Assembly (NCBI GenBank): GCA_000969725.1 | Contig: JXSR01S045503.1 | Direction: 5' to 3' (one strand) | Source: Ophiothrix spiculata | Lineage: Eukaryota; Echinodermata; Ophiuroidea; Amphilepidida; Ophiotrichidae | DNA: 26,597 nucleotides | Shown here: positions 8,991 through 20,900 of the stretch, one piece after another | Numbering within the stretch: the stretch's first letter is position 1 | How the letters are laid out: each line of letters opens with the position of its first letter | The notes under the pieces: model-generated | Database searches by the model: none | What the model was told of the DNA's origin: nothing | The model's input: the letters and a program-made list of their open reading frames with translations, nothing else | Translations under genes and position numbers: made by a program

Positions 8991-11900
8991 CTGTGCAAAT
9001 AAGCAAACACATTCATGATCAACACACATAGACCATTCCTATAATTGACATACATCCATCGTTGATAGGGTACATCAACAGAATAGAACCAGTGGCAGCA
9101 GAAGGTTAAAATTTTAGGGGGCGGCTAATTTTTTTTAATCAAAAAAAAAATTTGAACAATAATGGTTGGGGAAAATTCCCTGTCTCTAGTTTGGGTTGCA
9201 AGCGGCATAATAGCTCCACACGAAAAAATACTATAACTCGAATTTCAACCAAACTTTGGAATGTTTGTATAACCAGTGGTTATCCAATTATTACCTTTTG
9301 GTTGGTTCCATGTCTCTAGTTGTGGTTCCCAGCATGTTTTTAATTGGATTGTCAAACAAAATGTTACCCATTCCAAAGTTTTAGTTAAGGAAATTCTAAT
9401 CAAGTACCAAGTAACAAACCTATGACTGAAAAATCTGCTTATATGGTCAGATAAAAAGGCTGATTGTTTGCTTTAAGGGGTGAAAGCACCTTACCCAATT
9501 TTACGTTTTTTCCAGGTTCATTTGTACATTAACTTTTTAACAAAGTGCTTAAAGTTAATAAAAGTATACATTACCCGAAATGAATTTTCACAAGGAACAT
9601 GATGGTGATGGTGATTTTTGACCGAAAATCACAGTTTTTGGCCATTTGGGCTTCCAAATACGCTAAAAATAACAATTTTAAAAAAAAACGACTTTGGAAT
9701 GGGAATTTTAATTTAAAACAACCACTCGGATGTTGCATCATTTTTATTTTTTAGGATTTTGGCCAAATTTTTGAGTTTCATACCAAATAAGGTCAAAAGT
9801 TCAGATTTTTCCATTTTTGATAATTTTTTGACCTTATTTGACATGAAACTCGAAAATTTGGCCAAAATCCTAAAAAATAAAAATGACGCAACATCTGAGT
9901 GGGTTTAAAATTAAAATTCCCATTCCAAGGTCATTTTTTTTTAAATGTTATTTTAACGTTTTTTGTGATTTTTGGTCAAAAATCACTATCACCATCATGT
10001 TCCTTGTGAAAATTCCTTTCTGGTAATATATACTTTTATTAACTTTAAGCACTTTGTTAAAAGTTATGGTACAAAATAGACTTGCAAAAACGTAAAATTG
10101 AGTAAGGTGCTTTCCCCCCTTAAGTCAGAAAAGTATCATTTAGGTTAGAAAAATATCATTTTCTGAGGAATCAGACATATGATAAGCTTACCTGAGCACT
10201 GAGTTTCCGGAAATGTCTGCCGCCGTGATTGTGGATTCAGCCATATGATAAGCTTACCTCTGTGGATTCAGCCATATGATAAGCTTACCTCTGTGGATTC
10301 AGCCATATGATAAGCTTACCTCTGTGGATTCAGCTATATATGATATGCTTACCTGAGCACTGAGTTTCCGGAAATGTCTGCCGCCGTGGATGTGACTGAT
10401 CAAGAAATCCTTCACTTCAGCAAAAGATAAACTTCTTAAAGCATCCACCTAGGAAGGAATACATCATTGGTAAAGCGGTCAAAACATGCACATGATATTA
10501 CGGCATAATACCTTACCTTGTACAACTAATTATCATAAAATGTGTTTCTATTTAAAATGTTTCCTACTGAAATTAATGCTTAAGATGTCTGATCCATGTG
10601 CCGTCCACGCATACCAGTATGTGCTAGTTTCCGAGTTGGCAAGGGCCGCAATACGCATGCGCATATACTCTAAGTAGTGTTTTGAAAATAAAAATTGCCA
10701 TATTTTAATATTTTTCTAGAAGATTAGTTTGGCGACCCCCTAATTTTTATTGTTTTATTTGAAAGAACATACTTGTGTGCAACTTTCGTGAAAAAATTGA
10801 CAAAAAAGTTCAGGGGAAATATTTGAATCAACACTAAATAATATCACTTTTGCCACATTTCCAATAGACCCCTGTACTAATTGTTTCCAAAAAAGCTGTT
10901 TTTAAACAAGTCCTGTGACCCCCATGTTTTATTTTTTAAATCGGTTCTAAATCAATAAAATATCAGTCATGCCAATTTTAATAGAAAATTTCGGGCAGAT
11001 CTGTCATGGACCAGACATCTTAAACATACCAATTTACAAACCCACTGACACAATCCCGAAAACAAAAGAAGTCAAGACCTAATGGGTCTTTCCAGAATCG
11101 CAATGGCTTTACCTAAGGTCTTGGGCCATCCAATCACTTAACCCAAGTGAAATTTCACAGCTCAGGTATGTACCGTTTTGGAGATATGTATGAAAATGCG
11201 TCTCATTATGGCAACCATCATTAATTCATACAGTAACATATAGGCGGCTTTGAAATACAAAATTGCCTATTAATTCAAAATTGTTTGACCGATTCACCTG
11301 AAATTTGAAACTTACACCACTTTAGTGGTGATATTCTATATGACATTGAAAACTAAATTTTTTTAAAAATCGGACCAAGCTCCTTTAATATCACAAATCT
11401 AAGGGAATAGAAGGTATGCCAATTAACTAATTTCAATCTTTTGAATAAATTATGTACCAAATCGGAAAAAATCTAAAATTGAAACATTGAAAAATTTGTA
11501 TTTGTATTTATTAAATTCACAACATCGTGGGCCCGTAGGCCAAATTACATGTGATTACAAAATTTACACAATAAAATGGTATAACATAAAAACATCTAGA
11601 AACAATTCAATATGATTATATTACATAACTAAAATACAATTTAAACGTATTGCACACATATAAAATACTATATTTAAAAAACATTAAACATGAAATTCTG
11701 GATTGCATGACATTATTTTGCACCATAATAAAAGCAAAGAATTGAATTTATATTTTCAACAAGATTGCACAGAATTTAATATAGGCATGATATGTACCCT
11801 ACCCCAATTAAAAATCTGGATTGCATGACATTATTTTGCACCAAAAAAATCATAGAATTGAAAGAAACACTGCTTAGGAGTTCCCTAAAGCTAAATTCAT

Positions 11901-14900
11901 ACTCAAAACGTATTGTGTTGAGTTTCCAATAAGTTTCACCGCAAACGACATCGAAATTTGCATTCATTACCCAAACAGACATGAAAAAAGCAATGGAAAG
12001 TTCTACTTTTTGCGAATCGATATGCGTTGCCGCAAGTCGTGTTGCGTTTTAGCGTTCTTCCGTGCGTTTACATTTGTGTTGAATCTGAATTCAGCATAAG
12101 ACAGAATTCTGGTTTAAAATATCCTTTTTTGATCTTATGATAGGAATAATAATAATAATAATAATGATATTTATATAGCGCCTTTTACAAAGTATGCAAA
12201 GCGCTTAAGAGAAGAGAAGGGAAAAATTTAGACGTGACTTAAGACCACCCTTGAACCCAGACAAATTACTACAACCACGAATGCTCAACGGTAACTCATT
12301 CCAAAGACAAGGGCCTGCAACAGATATAGCACAATCACCAGATTGCTTCTTGGAGCGAGGCACACTGAAAGTGATGGTAGAGTCAGAACGAAGAGCATAC
12401 GGTCATCCTTTTTAATGTGGGCACCCATAAAAGGTGGATTTGTTACATTGAGAATGATTTATGCATAAATTTTGTCATATCTTTTCAGCAATCCAATGAA
12501 ATGTTTTAATTTTGGTATCATTTTAAAGACAATATATTTGACTTTCAAGAAATTAAGAATAGAACCCAAAATGAAGTGATTAAGTAGGCTTAATAACCTG
12601 TTAAAGCTAATTAGCCAGGGTGGAGGCGGGTGTGGATGAGGCGGGTGTGGATGAGGCATCATGAAAATTGTGCATCATTTCTTGTGTCATATCTTCTTAA
12701 AAATCCATTGAAGTGTCATAAATCTGATTTGATTTCAAAGGCTGGTTATTGTTTATCAAAATCAAGTTGGAATTAACCCAAATAAAGTTGATCATTAACG
12801 CTAATAACAAGTTAAAGTCATTAAGCTAATTTAGCCAGAAATCAAAACGGGCATAAATGCAGTTGGTGTGGATGAAATATGTACATTGTGCATCAAATCT
12901 TATCATAACTTTTCAAAAATTGTATGAAATGTTATAATTTTGGTATGATTTTGAAGATAATGTATTAGTCTATAAAATCAATTAAAAATAATAGCCAAAT
13001 AAAGGTGTTTATTATCTCTAATCAACCATTACCAGGAGGGAGTTAAGTATGGATGAAGTGAGTGAGTTGTAACGCAAATGGGCCCGACCTCAAAAAATAT
13101 GACCATACGTTGTTCTATAGAGATGAAAATAAGGTGATAAATAAAGAAGTGACTTCTGGTGGAAAGCTTTGAAAGAAAGGCACAGCACCTTAAATTGTAT
13201 CCTCTCAGGTATGGGCAGCCAATGGAGAAATCAAAGAAGTGGAGTGGCATGTGTGCGTCTAGGTTGTCTGAAAATAAGACAAGCACACCTGTTCTGTAGG
13301 ACCTGGAGGTGTTTGAGCTATTCCGAATTCCCATCTTGTCTTTCATAACCATCTGGAATCATGGCGAGTGCCTGTAAATCAAGCCTTACCTCTCGAAGGA
13401 GCCTATCAAAGACATATGTATGATGCAAGACCTCCCACCAATTCCTGTCCACCTCCTCTCCAAGGTGGACGTCTGCGCACAGCTTGAGATTGACAAGCGC
13501 CTCCACCTGGCCTTGGAAATCTTCTTCGGTTAAGTTGCACAGCTTGTCGTGGTAGAAAGATTCTAAAAAAGCGTCGATGCGCTGGTCTACATGGGCAGCA
13601 CTGTGAACAGATAAACAGTATTTTGTTTAGTACAGTAATATTTGGTTTCTAATTTATGTATGTGCTCATATTTGAAACTTGAACACTTCAACTGTCAAAA
13701 CTGTGAAAAAAGTAACTTTATTTTGCGGTACTAGATTGTGCAGATGATATATGCCAGTACCCCCTGGATGAATGGGTGAAGTTTACAAATATTACCCTCT
13801 CTCCAACCCCTAAGAGACATAATCAATTTAGACCCAAGCAACTCGCCAGAGCCGAGCAAGGATGAGCCAAACTGTTTGACCCGAGCCAAGTTAATACCTA
13901 AGTCGAGCAACCATTATAAATTAGATCGCTTGGTACGCATTGATATTATTGACCATTATATAACTTGATTTTTTGCCACAGATGAGCGAAATGCAAAGGT
14001 ACAACTTTGGCTTTATGGCTCAGGAGACTGCTCGTCTCTTTTTTGATTATGTCCCTAAATATATACACACACACAATCAAATGCTTTGATTTAGAGCATG
14101 AGTATGGTAGAGTATTATTACCTGAATTTTGATGCCTGCGTCGTAACTGTGACTGAAAAACCGATGACTCCAAAACTATTCCTACACGTAGCATGGACAC
14201 TGTACCTATAATATCAAGAAAACAACAAAAGTGTATAATGAGTCAAACAGATATATTTTTCTTTTAATATTTCATCTTGAATGCATATCGAGGCATTAAC
14301 AGCAAAGCAGAATTAAGTGTAGAGCTTACTACTTGTCACCAAAACAGCATCTGGCATTCTGTTCTGAAGCAGGAAATATGTTCCCAAGAGGTTATAAGAA
14401 GCACCATATGGGGAAATCCAAGCAACCAAAAGGAGAAAAGTGATCACCTCACAGCATAAGGACATGCTTGGTAAAGTAAACTTCTTAACATAGATTTGCA
14501 ACAATGTCTCCAATGTTTCTATGTTAATTGGAAGTATCTGCTGTGTGTTTATACTTGCACATACTTCCTTTTTCCTTGCTATGACAAGAAGAAGCACCCT
14601 ATGGGAAATCCATGAAACGAGAAAAGTAGAAAAGGACACGGTTGGTAAAGTTAACTTCTTAACATAGATTTGCAACCATGTCTCCCTTTTCTATGTTAAA
14701 TGGAAGCATCTGCTATGTGTTTATACTTGCACATACTTCCTTTTTCCTTGCTATGACAAACTTACCCTAGTTGTTCTTTGGTCCTTAGGACGTCAAAACA
14801 CGGCTCCTCCATCATCATCTGATGGGTAAAATGAAAAAAATTCAGGTTAAATACAAACCCACACAAATGTCAGCATCAATTAGTTGATTTTTTTTTAAAT

Positions 14901-17900
14901 TTCAAACTTTTAGCCATAATCAGATACTTGGGGGTTAGTGAGATAAGTGAGTAGTCCTGCATGCAGTGTCCACACTGTGTAGAGTGGGTGAAATTACGTA
15001 ATTTGCACTGTTTGTTTTCACCACAATTAGGAGATTTTGTGCGCTTCCGCCGGGTTAGTTCTCACTTGGTGTTGCCAAAATGATACCTGACTTGAATTGT
15101 CAGGCCAGCTACAATTTTAATAAAAATTTTTTCAAAAGTGTCAATAATTTGTCAAAACACTTTTTGTCTATCTCTGCAGTTTCTAACACATATTTTATCA
15201 CAGGGAAAACTGGAAAACTAAGTCCATTTTTTGTCTGTCTATTCAGTTTCTAACACATATTTTATCACAGGAAAACTGGAAAATTTAGTCTGCTTTTTAA
15301 AGTCATAATCTTTACGCCTATGATTAAGACTTTGCTTAAGTCAAAATATCAGGTCCCTTAACCATACTCTTTTTCAATTTGGGTAAATTCAAATCAATGC
15401 AATTTATAATAGCCTACAAATTTTGCCACTTTTTGGCTGATGAGGACCTTAGAAAAAATACTGACATTGAGCATCTTGTGGGTTTTAGAGAAAGCAAAAA
15501 GGGTTCAAAAGGTGAAGGTGAGAACCCCTACCAGCGTTCAACATAAAGGCTTGTCCGTTGTCCAAGACATCCTAAAAATGCCTCGGACAACTGTAATAAA
15601 TGTTCAACTTGTCCGGTTCACAACCTTTATATTATTTGCAATGATCTAGTAGCAAGCCACACACACACACCAAAAATGCTCAAATATGCTCTTCAAAATG
15701 TATTAAAAGCTTCTTTGCATTTTATTATGTTTATTTATTCATTATTGTATTTACCTTTGTATATTTCCTTAAATACTTAGTTATTTGTTTTTTATTTAAT
15801 TTATCTACTTATTCATTTATTTATATGAAAAGAAGTCCTTGTTTATGTCGCCGTAAAATTTTGAGATGGAACTTCACAATATACTCATTAAAATGGACGT
15901 AGGAAAAACACTCCATGATCAATTTTTTCTCAGAGCATACCATGTTTTATTCTAACTATACCATTGGTCTTGCACGGCGTGTTATACGGCGAAAATTACG
16001 GACAAGTCAAATATTTTGCAGACAACTTCAAAAACAATCAAGGTATTCCGTGGACAACTAAGATATTTTGTATATGGCGACCGCTTAAGCTGGTTTCAGA
16101 CTTGTCTGTCGTGTTGTCGTACAACCAGCGTAACATCAAAAATTTAAAATGCGCAAACTCAACCTTGTCGCATCTCCCTGCCATACAACAAGTCGATATA
16201 TTGATTACCCTGTCGTGATAGTCACAACTACACGAAATTTTGAGTTGGAATAAATTCAACTTTTCTTGCTACTGACCATTGCGGCAATATGCAAATGTGT
16301 CGTGCTACAGTATGACAACTCAAAATAGCAAATGTTTTGTTGTGTGCCGCAACGATAGCTAGTCTGAAACCCCCTTTACCCCTGCCCCGATTAATTTTTT
16401 TAATACATACCACCAGCACGTCAATAATACTGAGTTTCCTGATAGTACCAGGTCCAGCCTGGTAGTAGTTTGTCACCACGGTGTTGGTGTCGTCCATATT
16501 GAACCCCTTCACTTTGCACACATGGTAGCCTATGGGCAACTCCACCACCCTCGTCGTGGGGAACTCGTCCTTGGGGAGGGGTGAGCAACCTAGCTCTGAA
16601 CGTAGGTACTCTTCAAAGCGAAGTGCCTCCTGTAATTGAAAAATATTCATTAGCTGGTTAGTTTATGTAAGCTTAAGTAAGTGGGGTCAGTGTGAGGCTT
16701 TCGGACCTTACGAAACAAATTTGTAAAGCCATGTAGTTACTGAAAAGGGATTTAATTTCGCGGGGACTTTTTTTTCGCGACTTTAAAAAAAGCAGGACTT
16801 TCGAGAGGGATTTAAATTTGTGAATCCAGAAAATGCGCTGGTGAACATAAATATTGATTTCTTAAATTTAGTCTCCTGGCAAAATCCGCGAAATTACACT
16901 CTTAACAAAAATTTAATCATTCCATAGTATATTGAAGAAAGCCAATATTGCATTCTAGCTCCCTTTATGGTTGAGCACTTTACCTTTGGATGATTTCACT
17001 CATTTAGGATTTTCTCTCAAACTTTTGGTATTGTTTGACCAACAATAATATGCTTTTCATTGCTACAAGTCAAACAAAAATAGAGTGAACAATGTAAACA
17101 AAAATAAAAGGTGGGGTTGAATTTAAACAGGGCCCAGCAATCAAGATTTTTATTTATATAATTAAAGCCAGGATAGAGATGAATGGAAAACAACATAAAA
17201 AGTCAATATCATAAAATCACCCTTAATTATGACAACAAACAAAGATGCAGGGTTGTGGCTGCATTTACAAACACCATACTTTGATCAAAACCAAATAGGC
17301 GGACCTCTTCACATCGTGAATTAATACAGATAAGCGTGTGCGCAGCTGAACACAGGAGACACAGCGTGCGTTGTACGTGCGACTTTCGCATCATTATCTA
17401 CGGCGCGCAAGTGAGAGGGATTATGTTTATTTGCGGATGAAGAAAAACCTCATAATTCCCGCCTATTTAGTGCTGGTCAAAGTATAAGGCCCTGCACTCT
17501 GGATTTGTGTATACACAAAAGCTACTTACATCTGACGTGAAGTTGCCTTGCACTAGACCCTTGATGAACAGTGTGCGTTTGAAGAGCGTTGCAAACTCTT
17601 AACACTACACAAAAGCTACTTACATCTGAAGTGAAGTTGCCTTGCACTAGACCCTCGATGAACAGTGTGCGCTTAAAGACTGTTGCAAACTCTAACACCT
17701 CTTCCCTCGTTATGCCAGGAACGACAGACCTCTTCTCCACCGGTATCCACTTGTACTGCTGCAGGATTCCTAACCTCACATCGCTGCAAAATGATCAGAT
17801 ACCACAAAGATATGGAGAGCGAACAGGATTTTTTCATTCTATCAATCTTTCACAGAATTCAAAAGGGTATGACTATTCATTGAATCTGGTAGAGCCCATA

Positions 17901-20900
17901 CATATAATCATAAATAATATAATAAAAGTAGGTGATTTTGTCCTTGATTTTGTAATTTCAACCCATTCTTGGCCCTTTATATTATAAAAAGAAGCTCACA
18001 AGTTTCAGCGTTTGCTTTCAAAAAACACCCTGTCTGTCAAAGATCAATTGCACCCTTTTAAATCACAAAAAACTTTTGCCATGCAAATTTAATTTTGATA
18101 AAAGTCAATTAAAATACATCTAAACATTTGGAAAAAAAAAATAGAATTTTGAAGTTCTCAGCTACGAGGTTCTTTGTGTCTTACTAGAACATACAAGTTT
18201 GTTCAGTGTATAGACCTGAAGGGGAAGTCATCTTTTGGTCTTTGCGCTGTGAGCTCGATTCAGGTGCTGAAAGTCTTAGGATCGAATCCAGACTGGGTTA
18301 CAACTTTATTAAGCATGGGTATGCCTAGGGACAATTACAGTAAAGCTAGTAAGGTCAGTTATGTTCAGTTCGTTACAATTTGGTGGCAGCTGGTGGTTCC
18401 TAGGCTAGGGTTTCTTAACGCCAAGGCGGATGGACCTCTTATTGAATTGAATGCCGAGTATAAGATGAAGTGATTCAGACACGAGGACGTGTCTAGTGTG
18501 AGGGAGGGAGTTATGACACAAACGTATAAGCTCGTTCAGTGTATAGACCTGACAGGGAAGTCCTCTTTTGGTCATGCACGGTGAGCTCGCTTTGGGTGCG
18601 GAAGGTCGTTAACATTAGGCATACCAGTCAATCCTTAGAGACAAATGTCAAACCTTTTCCCAACGGCACCACCGACAACAACGACAACATAGACATTCAC
18701 TACTATGCATAATCCCCCTTCTATTTTTCCAGCCAGGGTGGATAATGAGCTTATTAAAATGACTTATAAAATACCAACAAGTTTGAAGAGGTAATACAAG
18801 TCCCCATCACTGCCTTAAAACCGCCATCAAAATCAGACTTCACCTTTTGGTCAAAGTGCACCTTTTTGTATAAATAATTGAAACCCATCCATCCCATACA
18901 TACATTTCAGCTATGCTAGTGGCCCACAAGGGTATCAAGCAAAATCTTGCAACAATTTTCAGTGTTTCAATGAATGCAAAGAAGCAAAACAAATTACCCA
19001 CAAAGCAGTATAAAATTGAAATAACTGGCTTAATATTTTCTTACTTGTTGAGTTTGTTTGGTTTGATGATGTGGTTGTAGTACGATCTACCGATGGATTC
19101 CTTGACGGCTTGGAACATGTCTTCGCTCACACTGAAATTGACTAGGTAGTCTACGATGGTCTCAAATAGCAACTAGAAAAAAAGAAAAAGATCGTCTTAA
19201 AAATTTGGAACGGAAAAAGAAACACTTGAAAAAGATTCATCAGGATTATTCAAGGTTCAATAATATCAGAAAAGTTTTCATAACAAATCCAATTAAATTT
19301 GGTAATCACGAAACATTTTGATATAAGGCTAAAAAAAGAAACAAGTTTGTTTCTGGTAACCCGCGCACGTTTCTGTTAAGTTACATATTTCCTGCATTAA
19401 TTTTTTTTTTCATATTTCGTATCCAAAAATAATTTTTAATTTTGATAAATAAAACAATTCTGTAAAAAAGCTTACTGGCGACTTGCGTAAAAAAATTAAT
19501 TACAATTAATCGTTCTTTTGTGAGAGCCAGCGAAATATTTAGCGCTTCTATATAAGATACTGGCTCGAAACTATGGTCCACAACCATATTACCCGATGCA
19601 TAATTTACAGTCATACTGTACAACGGTCGAACAAGTTCGAATAGGCTATGCTCTCGAGATAAAATTTGGGTCAAATCAATATGAATGGATGCGTGTTGAT
19701 GTTCGTGGCTTTACAGTCTGAATATCAGCTGATCAAGTTAGCATTTTTTGTATTAAAAAAAAGAAGAAAAAAAGAAAAAGCACATATCGCATTGCATTTT
19801 TGAAAAGTAAAAAATAAAAAAGCACATACCGCATTGTACTTTTCAAGCATGTTACCAGAAACAATTTTTTTTTTTTGGCCTAACATCTAGAAACACTGCA
19901 CCATATTTTGTGACTACCAAACTTAATTGAGAACTTTTCTGATATTGTTGGAAAAAGAAACATTTTAATTTTAAAACAAACATATTCTTAGGGACTCTTT
20001 ACAATTTTATTGCTTAAATTCTGTCTTACAATTTCATGACAAAGCTAAATAAACCTTGTACTGTAAACACTGTCCTATGCATATTATACATCAAACTGGT
20101 ATTTTTGAAACAGTTTTTTAAACTATTTCTATTTTTACACAACTTCTAATGGTCTAAAGATGCAGTTTTGAAAAACAACCGTAAAATTCAAATAAAATGG
20201 TCAAATTATCGTCAGAACGCTGTCCGTACCATTCATACAACGTGTTGTGACCATAGCACAGAGATGACACCGAGTTCAAAACAAGGCCCCAATTAGCATA
20301 ACATGTAAAGTGAAATGTGGACAAAAAAAGGACACACGTTGAAGAATGCTGCACACCTTGTACCCGATTAAGCTTAACACACATAAAAGGACGATGTCAG
20401 GAATTATTGATATTTGAGCAGGATTATTCCTTGTGTGTCCTCATTAATTGGAGCCACTGATCACATGATCAGCGAAGAAACGTTAACCAGCGACTATTGA
20501 GAAATAGTAATCAAATGAGCTATGAAGTATATGGGGATCAAGTGTCAGGGGCCTGACCATAGCATTATTATATAGTGTAATTAATTATGTTGGGCCGAAA
20601 AAAGAAAATGTCCAAACTTACCGGAAGCTTGTCGTTGAAGCCTTGCATCTTCATGACAAGACCAGACTCCTCTGTCTTAAGCGTGTACTCCAGCTGAGCT
20701 GTGTCCGCCTCGTAGCCTATTTCAGTTAGATTATGCTCTAGAATCGTGGCTAAGAAGTCAAAGAGCACCAGGTTTTTGGCAGACTTATTCACTAGTGGTG
20801 TGATCAACTGGAAAATGATGTAGCCTGAAAAGCAAAATAATAAGAAATAATAATTAGCTTTAATGGTTAATGCTTTTATTTTTCAGGGTGCAAATCATAT

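Noticed and set aside
8818..9018. Plus-strand open frame over the terminal exon
   Set aside because: Antisense of exon A; the minus strand carries the nardilysin match and stop.
13029..13352. 107-codon open frame on the minus strand as a gene
   Set aside because: It overlaps the LINE fragment in a different frame; the LINE reading (LHWLPIPERIQFKVL) explains the DNA better.
13946..14200. 84-codon open frame over exon D as the coding frame
   Set aside because: The alternative frame (YSVHATCRNSFGVIGF) matches nardilysin and fits the splice phases of exons E and C.
14313..14675. 120-codon open frame on the minus strand
   Set aside because: It spans the 193-bp tandem duplication in the intron between exons E and D, so its internal repeat comes from the DNA repeat, with no family match.
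17589..17987. Plus-strand 132-codon open frame over exon G
   Set aside because: It is the antisense shadow of exon G and its duplicate.
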